Shown: positions 9,593 to 17,599 of the stretch, in pieces
How the letters are laid out: each line of letters begins with the position of its first letter
Position numbering within the stretch: position 1 is the first letter of the stretch
NCBI RefSeq assembly: GCF_900157365.1
Contig: NZ_FUEZ01000004.1
Span: 4,184,966 to 4,248,965, forward strand
Direction: 5' to 3'
DNA length: 64,000 bases
From: Mycobacterium numidiamassiliense
GTDB taxonomy: Bacteria > Actinomycetota > Actinomycetes > Mycobacteriales > Mycobacteriaceae
Position numbers and translations under genes: made by a program
The notes under the pieces: model-generated
Told to the model about the DNA's origin: nothing
Database searches by the model: none
The model's input: only the letters and a program-made list of their open reading frames with translations

Positions 9593-10882
9593 ATGGGAGA
9601 ACCGGCGGCCGCCGAGTCCGGCGACACCGAAGCCGACGGCACCGAACCCGCACCGACGCCGCTACTGCACCCCGCCGAGGGCATGCCCGAGCTTTCGGTG
9701 TCGGTGCGTCAGATCGCGGCGGCCGCAGAATTCCTCGGCGCCGGGCGTGGACCGTTCGCGGTGGACGCCGAGCGGGCGTCCGGGTTCCGCTACTCCAATC
9801 GCGCGTACCTGATTCAGATCCGGCGGGCCGAGGCCGGCACGGTACTCATCGACCCGGTCAGCCACGGCGCCGACCCGCTGACAGCGCTGCGGCCCGTCGC
9901 CGAGGTCCTCAGCGCCGACGAATGGATCCTGCACTCGGCCGATCAGGATCTGCCGTGCCTGGCCGAGGTCGGCATGCGGCCACCGGCGCTCTACGACACC
10001 GAGCTGGCCGGGCGCCTGGCCGGGTTCGACCGGGTGAACCTGGCCACCATGGTCGAGCGGCTGCTGGGGTTCGGATTGGTCAAGGGCCATGGCGCGGCCG
10101 ACTGGTCCAAGCGCCCACTGCCCAGCGAATGGCTCAACTACGCGGCCCTCGACGTGGAACTGCTCATCGAGCTGCGCGCTGCGATTGCGGGAGTGCTCGC
10201 CGAGCAAGGCAAAACCGATTGGGCCGCACAGGAATTCGACCACCTGCGCACCGCGGGGGTGCGGGAAGCGACGCCGGCGGCCCGGCGGGACCGCTGGCGA
10301 CGTACGTCGGGAATCCATCGGGTGCGCGACCGGCGCGCCCTGGCCGCGGTGCGCGAACTGTGGACGACGCGCGACGGGATCGCCCAGCGCCGCGACGTCG
10401 CGCCGCGGCGCATCCTGCCGGATTCGGCCATCATCGACGCCGCCACCGCCGACCCCAAGACGGTCGAGGAGCTGGTCGCATTGCCGGTGTTCGGTGGGCG
10501 CAACCAGCGCCGCAGCGCTGCGGTGTGGCTGGGCGCACTGCAAACCGCCCGCGACAGCAGCAATCAGCCCGAAGAGGCCGAGGCGCCGAACGGGCCACCG
10601 CCACCGGCCCGGTGGAGCCGGCGCAAGCCGGAGGCCGCCGTACGGTTGGAGGCGGCCCGGGCCGGATTGTCGAAAGTGTCTGAGCGAGTGGGGGTTCCGA
10701 CGGAGAACCTGATCTCCCCCGACCTGGTGCGCCGGCTGTGCTGGGACTGGGAAGACACCGTGAACCCCGTCGACACCGTCGAGGAATTCTTGCGCACCGG
10801 TCACGCGCGGGCATGGCAGCGCGAACTGGTCGTCCCGGTGCTGGCCATAGCCGTACAGGCGCGGGCCGCCGAGGGCAGCTGA
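9593..10882 (+). CDS. RNase D-like 3'-5' exoribonuclease with HRDC domain
   Basis: 429 residues. The N-terminal DEDDy exonuclease domain shows motif I DAERASGFRY, motif II around HSADQDLPCL and motif III YAALDVELL with the Tyr and Asp of the DEDDy class. An HRDC helical nucleic-acid-binding domain follows at about residues 225-320 (REL..RDGIAQRRDVAPRRILPDS). RNase D trims tRNA and other stable RNA 3' ends. Matches Rv2681. The ATG lies 1 bp after the preceding stop. Confidence 0.92.
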   Translation: MGEPAAAESGDTEADGTEPAPTPLLHPAEGMPELSVSVRQIAAAAEFLGAGRGPFAVDAERASGFRYSNRAYLIQIRRAEAGTVLIDPVSHGADPLTALRPVAEVLSADEWILHSADQDLPCLAEVGMRPPALYDTELAGRLAGFDRVNLATMVERLLGFGLVKGHGAADWSKRPLPSEWLNYAALDVELLIELRAAIAGVLAEQGKTDWAAQEFDHLRTAGVREATPAARRDRWRRTSGIHRVRDRRALAAVRELWTTRDGIAQRRDVAPRRILPDSAIIDAATADPKTVEELVALPVFGGRNQRRSAAVWLGALQTARDSSNQPEEAEAPNGPPPPARWSRRKPEAAVRLEAARAGLSKVSERVGVPTENLISPDLVRRLCWDWEDTVNPVDTVEEFLRTGHARAWQRELVVPVLAIAVQARAAEGS

Positions 10883-11047
10883 GGGCCGATCTCTCGCGGT
10901 GGCGTGCGCGCGCTGCAATAGCAGGCGCCGACGGTATCTACGCTGTAGAAACTCTTGCCTATGAAAATATTGGCGCACCGGGCCATGTCGAAGTGCTGTT
11001 AAGCTCACGATAAGACGCGAGCCCAGACTCAAAGAAGGGTCGGAGAA

Positions 11048-12295
11048 ATGGTCGTTGCAGCATCAGAAATTGGCGGTCTCGTCGGAAGTCTGGCCGGCAT
11101 CGGCAAAAATGCCGCCTCTCAAGATTGGATCGCGACGGGTTTAGGCGCAGGCGCATTGGGCATGGAAACGACCAAAATTATCGTCAAGGGCATCGCCGAG
11201 CGAAGAATAAAGGCCGAAATAGAACGAGGCCTTCAGGAGCGCACCAATCCCTGGGCGGCAGAGGTCCCGATTATCGAATGGGGCATCGTCGCCATTACGG
11301 TCTTCGAATTCTGCCTCGGTCTTGGTGATGCCAAGGGAATTGAATTCGACAACGCGCGCTCGAAGCTCGATTTGCCGAAGAGCGACTTGGAGTCGGCCTT
11401 TCCGGACAGCAGGTGGGAGGGTACCGGATCGCAGGAGTATGCCGGACAGAACCGAGCCCAATTGAACCGCGTGATCTTGATACGAGATCAAGATAAAGCA
11501 ATGATGGACACCCTTACGTCCGAAGCCGCTCAGCTTACCGAAATACGCCGTGCCGTTGCGGGAATCAAGGATGGACTTACCGGGTGCATCTTTATTGCCC
11601 TGCTGATCAAAGCGTATGGCAGCGACGCCTCGTCATTGGTGTTTCAGAAAGTGGTTACCCTGGCCGCGATCACCGCGACGGTTAGTGCCATCGGCTACAT
11701 GGAATTCTATTCGGGCACCGAGACCAGGCCGAAGGTAAAGAAAGTGGTCGAGGAATACGAGAAACTCATCACCGAAATGAAGACTTATCTGGAGGCTTCT
11801 CAATTAGCACTGTCCGCTGACACAGCGCCGGCGAAAGAGTCGAGAGTGTCCAGCTTCTCCAGCGGGTCCGGTGTGATTGGCATGCCCGACGCAGCCACGT
11901 CAGTCGACGACTCCACGCCAAGCACGTCGACGATCGTTCCCAGCCTGAGTCAGCTGATCCACATGTCGACCCAACCGGTGAGCGGCGTGCCCAGCGTGAA
12001 CCAGCTGATTCAGGAACCCGCCCGGGCCGACGAGCTCTCAGGGCAAAGGTCGGCCCTGACTAACCCCGTCAACCCGCAGCCGGGGGCAACCACTCGGCAA
12101 CGCAAAGCGGCGACAACCGCTACCGAGCAGGCCGCACCCGCGGGGGCCACTCCCGCGGATGCCCCCGTGAGCGGGGCTGCCGACGTCGCGGGTGCTGCAG
12201 CAGGCGCCGAGGCCTTCGCGCGCACACCCGACGAGCTGGCGGCACCCGGAGCCGAGCAGGCACCAGAGCCGAGTCGGCCGCAGCGCACCTTGTAA
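11048..12295 (+). CDS. EspA/EspE-family ESX-1 secretion-associated protein
   Basis: 415 residues. Residues ~85-180 align by eye with the conserved N-terminal region of EspA and EspE: FPDSRWEGTGSQEYAGQNRA corresponds to FPGDGWLGSAADKYAGKNRN of EspA, including the WxG motif (W123-G125). A hydrophobic segment follows (~180-215), then a Ser/Thr/Pro/Ala-rich tail of ~190 residues with two copies of PS(L/V)(S/N)QLI. Residues 1-80 are an extra N-terminal region absent from EspA. The ATG is preceded by GTCGGAG. The first half is unusually AT-rich (28 G+C of 60 in 11161-11220). Likely an ESX-dependent secreted or surface protein, paired with the next gene. Confidence 0.82.
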   Translation: MVVAASEIGGLVGSLAGIGKNAASQDWIATGLGAGALGMETTKIIVKGIAERRIKAEIERGLQERTNPWAAEVPIIEWGIVAITVFEFCLGLGDAKGIEFDNARSKLDLPKSDLESAFPDSRWEGTGSQEYAGQNRAQLNRVILIRDQDKAMMDTLTSEAAQLTEIRRAVAGIKDGLTGCIFIALLIKAYGSDASSLVFQKVVTLAAITATVSAIGYMEFYSGTETRPKVKKVVEEYEKLITEMKTYLEASQLALSADTAPAKESRVSSFSSGSGVIGMPDAATSVDDSTPSTSTIVPSLSQLIHMSTQPVSGVPSVNQLIQEPARADELSGQRSALTNPVNPQPGATTRQRKAATTATEQAAPAGATPADAPVSGAADVAGAAAGAEAFARTPDELAAPGAEQAPEPSRPQRTL

Positions 12296-12362
12296 TGCCC
12301 GCTGCGATTCAATATCGTTGCGGCCCAATCGATTAGCGGCGAGCTAACATCGAGGAGATACC

Positions 12363-12677
12363 ATGACAAATCTGAGCGTCACATCAAAATATCTTGTGGA
12401 CGTGCTGGCGAAAGCGCACCAGAGAACCACCATAAATTTCGAACAATCGGCGGGAGCGACCAGCGGAGTTGGCGTCAGCGTGTGGGTCAACCATGGCCTG
12501 GCCTGCGGACCCGGCAATGATGCGGTGGTGGAGGTCGAGGCTCGCCGCGCCCAGGCACTCGCACTCATGATCAAGGTTGCCGAAGACCTCGACAAAAAGC
12601 TACACAAGGCCGCCGAGCTGTATGAGGGCACCGACCACAAGGCCGCTGAGGATATTGCCAAACAGGTGCGTCCCTGA
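12363..12677 (+). CDS. EspC/EspF-family ESX-1 secreted protein (DUF2580-like)
   Basis: 104 residues, the size of EspC and EspF. It aligns by eye with both: N-terminal LSVTSKYLVDVLAKAH, central GVGVSVWVNHGLACGPGND, and a C-terminal helix ending in the type VII secretion signal Y87-x3-D91 (YEGTD), where EspC has YSEAD. EspC-type proteins are co-secreted with EspA-type partners through ESX-1. A strong GAGGAGA site precedes the ATG. The gene follows the EspA/EspE-like gene by 67 bp, the order seen in espA-espC and espE-espF. Confidence 0.87.
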   Translation: MTNLSVTSKYLVDVLAKAHQRTTINFEQSAGATSGVGVSVWVNHGLACGPGNDAVVEVEARRAQALALMIKVAEDLDKKLHKAAELYEGTDHKAAEDIAKQVRP

Positions 12678-12695
12678 ATTCGAGAGTAGGTTGCC

Positions 12696-13289
12696 GTGCC
12701 CGAGTATCCGTATGAGAACGAAGACGACCGCGATGATCTCTTCGCTGCGATGGACTTCTCCGCTGCCCAAGAAGACGCCGCCAAACGCGATACGTCGACT
12801 GCCCTTGACTTCTCGGCCACCGGCGACGGACAGGCCCAAACGTCAGCGATTGACCTGGCGCCCGTACACGCGACTGCCGAGCCCGAGGACACCGCGACGG
12901 TGCTGGAGGCCATCGATTCAGTGACGCACGCTCCCGAGGACGAGGAGACGAACGACGTCGCCCCGCTGTACACCGTGACGAACCCGCCTGGGACGGTCTC
13001 GGTGTCGGCACTCGGGGACGGCGCAATCGATCGGGTGGAGTTGTCAGCAGAGGTGACGCGCCTGACCGAAGCGCAGCTGGCCGAGGAAATACTCGTTGTG
13101 GCGCATTTGGCAACGCAGCAGGGCCAAGCAGCCCAGCACGAGTTCCTGTTGACGACGATGCGCGAGCTGGGGGCCGACGATCCCGATGCTCTACGCGACA
13201 TGCTGGAGAAGGGCATGGAATTGGCCTCGCCGGAGCGAGCTGCCGAGACACAGGCCCACGTGTTCGGCACCCGATACCACAGCGATTGA
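12696..13289 (+). CDS. EspD/EspH-family protein
   Basis: 197 residues, acidic. The core (residues ~91-150) is close to EspD and EspH: LYTVTNPPGTVSVSALGDG, IDRVELSAEVTRLTEAQLAEE and LVVAHLATQQGQAAQ, followed by the conserved end VFGTRYHSD. The N-terminal LFAAMDFSAA resembles EspH more than EspD. EspD is needed for stability and secretion of EspA and EspC, and EspH similarly supports EspE and EspF, so this gene probably supplies the chaperone function for the two upstream products. GTG start 18 bp after the EspC-like stop. Confidence 0.87.
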   Translation: MPEYPYENEDDRDDLFAAMDFSAAQEDAAKRDTSTALDFSATGDGQAQTSAIDLAPVHATAEPEDTATVLEAIDSVTHAPEDEETNDVAPLYTVTNPPGTVSVSALGDGAIDRVELSAEVTRLTEAQLAEEILVVAHLATQQGQAAQHEFLLTTMRELGADDPDALRDMLEKGMELASPERAAETQAHVFGTRYHSD

Positions 13290-13330
13290 TCGCGGCAACG
13301 GCCAAATCGCTGCCGCTCAGCGTATTTCGA

Positions 13331-13678
13331 TTAGGCCAGGCCCAACTTTTCCTTCATCGACCCGGCAATGCCGGCCAGGGATTCGACCAACCGTTGATGC
13401 TGAGCTTCATTGGCGGCATTCACGGCGACGGCCGCATTGGACAAGGCCTCGTTGACGCGCTGCTGGACCGTTTCAGCCCCCAGGCGCAGCAGGCCGTCTT
13501 CGATGCGGAGGTCGGTCAGGTTACGTTGCCCGTCCACCGTCACTTCGACGGTCTTGGTTTCGTCTGTGGCGGTGAAGGTTTCGGTGTGTGTTCGGTACAT
13601 TTCGTCTTCGAGGGCCGACTGCAACTGCTGCCCGAACTCCAGCGCCTCAGCCATTTGCGGGTGTCGGTCTGCGCTCAT
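13331..13678 (-). CDS. EspL-like protein (YbaB/EbfC fold)
   Basis: 115 residues, the same length as EspL (Rv3880c). The central region matches EspL: FTATDETKTVEVTVDGQ, LRIEDGLLRLGAETVQQRVN and EALSNA. The fold family is YbaB/EbfC, and EspL is required for stability and secretion of other Esp proteins, apparently as a chaperone. It is encoded on the opposite strand, converging on the EspD/EspH-like gene with 41 bp between stops. AAGGA lies upstream of the ATG. Presence of a fourth Esp family at one site argues for a functional module. Confidence 0.85.
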   Translation of the reverse strand: MSADRHPQMAEALEFGQQLQSALEDEMYRTHTETFTATDETKTVEVTVDGQRNLTDLRIEDGLLRLGAETVQQRVNEALSNAAVAVNAANEAQHQRLVESLAGIAGSMKEKLGLA

Positions 13679-13796
13679 TGACGAGGTCCTTCACGTGGGG
13701 GCTTGTCGTGCTGTTGCGTGGGCAAACACCGATGATGGCCTCGGTCCACAATTTCCATTGTATTGCTTCCGTCGGCCATCCGTCGCACCAATTGGT

Positions 13797-15710
13797 CTAG
13801 TCGAGCCGCTCGCGGATCTCGGCTTCGGCATCCGAAGTACCCAGTGCGGCAACCCAACCGGTGATCCGGCGTGCCACATCCTGGTCGGTGAGGCCGAGAT
13901 CGGCCAACACCTCGCCGCGCGAGGCCTGCTCGAAAAACTCCTGGGGCAGCCCGACGTCGCGGCAGGGCATGTCGATGTCCGCGCTGCGAAGCGCGGCCGA
14001 CACGGCTGATCCCACCCCGCCGTTGACGCCGTTGTCCTCCAGCGTAACGACGACTTTGTGCTGCGTCGCCAGCTCCAGGACGCCGTCGGACACCGGCAGC
14101 ACCCAGCGCGGATCGACGACCGTCACGCCGATGCCCTGGTTGTGCAGCCGCTTGGCCACCGCCAGCGCCATCCGCGCGAACGCGCCGACGCCGACCAGCA
14201 GCACGTCGTGATTCAAGCCGTCGGCGGGGACCGCGAGCACATCGACACCGGACCGCCGTCCGATGGCCGGAATATCTTCGCCCACATCCCCTTTGGGGAA
14301 CCGTATCGCCGTGGGGCCGTCGCCCACCTCCAGCGCCTCGCCGAGCTCTTCCCGCAGCCGGGTGGCGTCGCGGGGGGCGGCCACCCGGATGCCGGGCACG
14401 ATGCCCAGCAGCGACAGGTCCCACATGCCGTTGTGGCTGGGGCCGTCGGAACCGGTGATGCCGGCGCGGTCGAGCACCATGGTCACGGGCAGCTTGTGCA
14501 GCGCGACATCCATCATGATCTGGTCGAACGCCCGGTTGAGGAACGTCGAGTAGATGGCCACCACCGGGTGCATCCCGCCCATCGCGAGCCCGGCCGCCGA
14601 CGTCATCGCATGCTGCTCGGCGATGCCCACGTCGAACAGCCGGTCGGGGAATTTCTGCCCGAACGCCGACAACCCGGTGGGGCCGGGCATCGCCGCCGTG
14701 ATGGCCACGATGTCGCGGCGCTTCTTCGCGTAGGCGATCAGCGCGTCGGAGAAGGTCGCCGTCCAGCCCGGGCCCGCGATCTTGGTGGCCTGCCCGGTCG
14801 CCGGGTCCAGCGGACCGGTGGAGTGCATCTGCTCGGCCTCGTCGGCCTCGGCCGGCCCGTAGCCCATCCCCTTGCGGGTGACGACGTGCACGATCACCGG
14901 GCCACCGAAGCCGCGGGCATGACGCAGCGCCGCCTCGACCGCGCGTTCGTCGTGGCCGTCGACCGGACCCAGGTATTTCAGGCCCAGGTCGGTGAACAGC
15001 AGCTGCGGCGACAGCGAATCCTTGATGCCCGCCTTGACGCTGTGCATGAAGCGGTAGGCGATCTTGCCGAAGAGCGGCATCGAGCGCACCACATCGCGGC
15101 CCTTTTCCAGCACCTGCTCGTAGGCCGGCTGCAGGCGCAGCGACGCCAGGTGGTCGGCGACACCGCCGATGGTGGGCGCATAGCTGCGGCCGTTGTCGTT
15201 GACCACGATGATCACCCGGCGATGGGAGGCGGCGATATTGTTCAGCGCCTCCCAGCACATTCCGCCGGTGAGCGCGCCGTCGCCGACCACCGCGACGACG
15301 TGGCGATTGCGGTGCCCGGTCAGTTCGAAGGCCTTGGCCAGGCCGTCGGCATAGGACAACGCCGCGCTGGCGTGACTGGATTCGACCCAGTCATGCTCGC
15401 TCTCGGCGCGCGACGGATACCCGGACAACCCGCCCTTTTTGCGCAGGTTTTCGAAGTCGTGGCAGCGGCCCGTCAGCATCTTGTGGACGTATGCCTGGTG
15501 GCCGGTGTCGAAGATGATGGGATCGTGCGGCGAATCGAACACCCGGTGCAGCGCCAGCGTCAGCTCGACGACACCGAGGTTCGGCCCCAAATGCCCCCCG
15601 GTGGCAGCAACCTTGTGGATCAGGAACTCGCGAATCTCCCCGGCCAGATCGCGGAGCTGCTGTTGGGAAAGGTACTGCAGATCGGCAGGGCCGCGGATCT
15701 GTTCCAGCAT
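13797..15710 (-). CDS. dxs: 1-deoxy-D-xylulose-5-phosphate synthase Dxs
   Basis: 637 residues, full length. It condenses pyruvate and glyceraldehyde-3-phosphate, using thiamine diphosphate, in the first step of the MEP isoprenoid pathway. Substrate and cofactor motifs include H40 (ATGGHLGPNLG), FDTGHQAYVHK (H71), and the ThDP/Mg motif GDGALTGG (143-150) with NDNGRSYAP further on. A transketolase-like pyrimidine-binding domain and a C-terminal domain follow. Matches Rv2682c (dxs1). In H37Rv it directly follows Rv2681; here the Esp-like module lies between. Confidence 0.97.
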   Translation of the reverse strand: MLEQIRGPADLQYLSQQQLRDLAGEIREFLIHKVAATGGHLGPNLGVVELTLALHRVFDSPHDPIIFDTGHQAYVHKMLTGRCHDFENLRKKGGLSGYPSRAESEHDWVESSHASAALSYADGLAKAFELTGHRNRHVVAVVGDGALTGGMCWEALNNIAASHRRVIIVVNDNGRSYAPTIGGVADHLASLRLQPAYEQVLEKGRDVVRSMPLFGKIAYRFMHSVKAGIKDSLSPQLLFTDLGLKYLGPVDGHDERAVEAALRHARGFGGPVIVHVVTRKGMGYGPAEADEAEQMHSTGPLDPATGQATKIAGPGWTATFSDALIAYAKKRRDIVAITAAMPGPTGLSAFGQKFPDRLFDVGIAEQHAMTSAAGLAMGGMHPVVAIYSTFLNRAFDQIMMDVALHKLPVTMVLDRAGITGSDGPSHNGMWDLSLLGIVPGIRVAAPRDATRLREELGEALEVGDGPTAIRFPKGDVGEDIPAIGRRSGVDVLAVPADGLNHDVLLVGVGAFARMALAVAKRLHNQGIGVTVVDPRWVLPVSDGVLELATQHKVVVTLEDNGVNGGVGSAVSAALRSADIDMPCRDVGLPQEFFEQASRGEVLADLGLTDQDVARRITGWVAALGTSDAEAEIRERLD

Positions 15711-15835
15711 CCCGTAAGTCTACGCAGCACCGACTGGATCAGGGCGGGTCAATGTGTCACGTCCCACAGCGGGCGCATCGGGGCGCGACGGCCGGCAGCC
15801 CACCCAACGGGCGATCCGCCGTATTGTCTTCGACT

Positions 15836-16279
15836 ATGCGTGCCGCGCAACTCGCCGAGGACTTCCCGGTGGTGACGGCCTACTCCGACGCGCTCGCCGC
15901 CGCGCGCCTACTCGCCGAGCACCGCCTGCCCGGCATCGTCGTCACCGACGAATCCGGCAAACCGTTCGCCGTGCTGCCCGCCTCCCAGGTGGTCCGCTTC
16001 ATCGTGCCGAAGTACGTGCAGGAGGATCCGTCGTTGGCCGGGGTGCTCAGCGAGTCCATGGCCGATCGCGCCGCCGACAAGCTGGGCGGCAAAAAGGTCC
16101 GCGACGTGCTGCCCGACCACCTGGCCAACGTGCCGTGGGCGCACGCGGACGACACCATCATCGAGGTGGCGGCGGTGATGGCTCGGCTGCGCAGCCCGCT
16201 CATCGCGGTGGTCAAGGACAACAAGTTGGTCGGTGTCATCACCGCGTCGCGTCTGCTCGACGCGGCGCTCAACACCTGA
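15836..16279 (+). CDS. CBS-domain protein
   Basis: 147 residues forming a pair of CBS repeats. The first is around LLAEHRLPGIVVTDESGKPFAVL and the second ends IAVVKDNKLVGVITASRLLD. CBS pairs bind adenosine nucleotides and often regulate a partner transporter or enzyme. The ion transporter gene follows 30 bp downstream, so it may be regulated by this protein. ATG 15836 sits 8 nt after a TATTGT -10 box (leaderless). Matches Rv2683. Confidence 0.88.
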   Translation: MRAAQLAEDFPVVTAYSDALAAARLLAEHRLPGIVVTDESGKPFAVLPASQVVRFIVPKYVQEDPSLAGVLSESMADRAADKLGGKKVRDVLPDHLANVPWAHADDTIIEVAAVMARLRSPLIAVVKDNKLVGVITASRLLDAALNT

Positions 16280-16309
16280 TACGCGAGCCGTGATCTCACA
16301 GGGGAATCG

Positions 16310-17599
16310 ATGAGCGTCTTCGCGGTCGTCGTGTTTGTCGGCGCCTACCTGCTGATCGCCACCGAACGGCTCCCCAAGACGGCGGTGGCGCTGGCGGGCG
16401 CGGCCATCGTGATCACCTTGCCGGTGATCGACTCCGACGACGTGTTCTACTCGCACGCAACCGGAATCGACTGGGACGTCATCTTTTTGCTGCTGGGGAT
16501 GATGATCATCGTCAGTGTGCTGCGGCAGACGGGTGTGTTCGAGTACACGGCGATCTGGGCCGCCAAGCGCGCCCGCGGTTCGCCGTTGCGGATCATGATC
16601 CTGCTGGTGCTGGTCACCGCGTTCGGCTCGGCCCTGCTGGACAACGTGACGACGGTGTTGCTGATCGCCCCGGTCACGCTGCTGGTGTGCGACAGGCTGG
16701 ACATCGGCCCGGCGCCGTTCCTGATGGCCGAGGCGTTCGCGTCGAACATCGGCGGCACCGCGACGCTGATCGGGGACCCGCCCAGTATCGTCATCGCCAG
16801 CCGGGGCGGACTGAGTTTCAACGACTTTCTGATCCACGTCGCCCCGATCGCGATCCTCATACTCGCCGTCTTCATCGCGATGTTGCCGTTGCTGTTTCCG
16901 GGCGCCTTCGAGGTCGACCCCGAGCGGGTCGCCGACGTCATGACCCTCGAAGAGCGCGAGGCGATCCGCGATCCACGGCTGCTGATCAAATGCGGGGCGG
17001 TCCTGCTCGCGGTGCTGACCGGGTTCGTCGCCCACTCGGCCCTGCACACGGCCCCGTCGCTGGTGGCCATGCTGGGCGCCGGCATCCTCATTGTCATTTC
17101 CGGGCTGGAGCATGCGGACTACCTGTCCGGCGTCGAGTGGGAGACGCTGCTGTTCTTCGCCGGCCTGTTCGTGATGGTCGGGGCGCTGGTGAAGACGGGC
17201 GTGGTCGACCAGCTGGCCCGGTTGGCCGTCGAGGTGACCGGCGGGCAGCCGTTGCTGACGACGATGACGATCCTGGTCGCATCCTTCGTGATCAGCGGGG
17301 TGGTCAACAACGTCCCATATGCCGCGACGATGGCACCCATCGTGGCGCAGCTAATCCCCTCGATGCAGGGCCACGTGCACGGGCAGGTGTTGTGGTGGGC
17401 ACTCGTGCTGGGCACCGACCTCGGTGGCAACCTGACCGCCGTCGGCGCCAGCGCCAACGTGGTCATCCTCGGGATCGCCAAGCGCGCCGACAGCCCCATC
17501 TCCTTCGCGGAATTCACTCGCAAGGGCATCGTCGTCACCCTGGTCTCCGCGGTGCTGTCCGCGGCCTATCTATGGTTGCGCTACTTCGTCTTTGCCTAA
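16310..17599 (+). CDS. ArsB/CitM/NhaD-type anion transporter (Rv2684-like)
   Basis: 429 residues, about 11 membrane segments, of the ion transporter superfamily that includes ArsB, CitM and DASS permeases. The repeated re-entrant motifs are visible as DNVTTVLLIAPVTLL and SNIGGTATLIGDPPS in the first half and VVNNVPYAATMAPI and GTDLGGNLTAVGASANVV in the second. Annotated in H37Rv as arsA (Rv2684), but arsenite export is not shown by the sequence and dicarboxylate or other anions are equally possible. H37Rv has a second copy (arsB1); here there is one. The stop overlaps the next, convergent gene. Confidence 0.88.
   Translation: MSVFAVVVFVGAYLLIATERLPKTAVALAGAAIVITLPVIDSDDVFYSHATGIDWDVIFLLLGMMIIVSVLRQTGVFEYTAIWAAKRARGSPLRIMILLVLVTAFGSALLDNVTTVLLIAPVTLLVCDRLDIGPAPFLMAEAFASNIGGTATLIGDPPSIVIASRGGLSFNDFLIHVAPIAILILAVFIAMLPLLFPGAFEVDPERVADVMTLEEREAIRDPRLLIKCGAVLLAVLTGFVAHSALHTAPSLVAMLGAGILIVISGLEHADYLSGVEWETLLFFAGLFVMVGALVKTGVVDQLARLAVEVTGGQPLLTTMTILVASFVISGVVNNVPYAATMAPIVAQLIPSMQGHVHGQVLWWALVLGTDLGGNLTAVGASANVVILGIAKRADSPISFAEFTRKGIVVTLVSAVLSAAYLWLRYFVFA

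Noticed and set aside
13675..15875. Long frames on both strands across dxs (527 and 605 codons)
   Set aside because: Both overlap the full-length, motif-complete dxs and show shadow composition.
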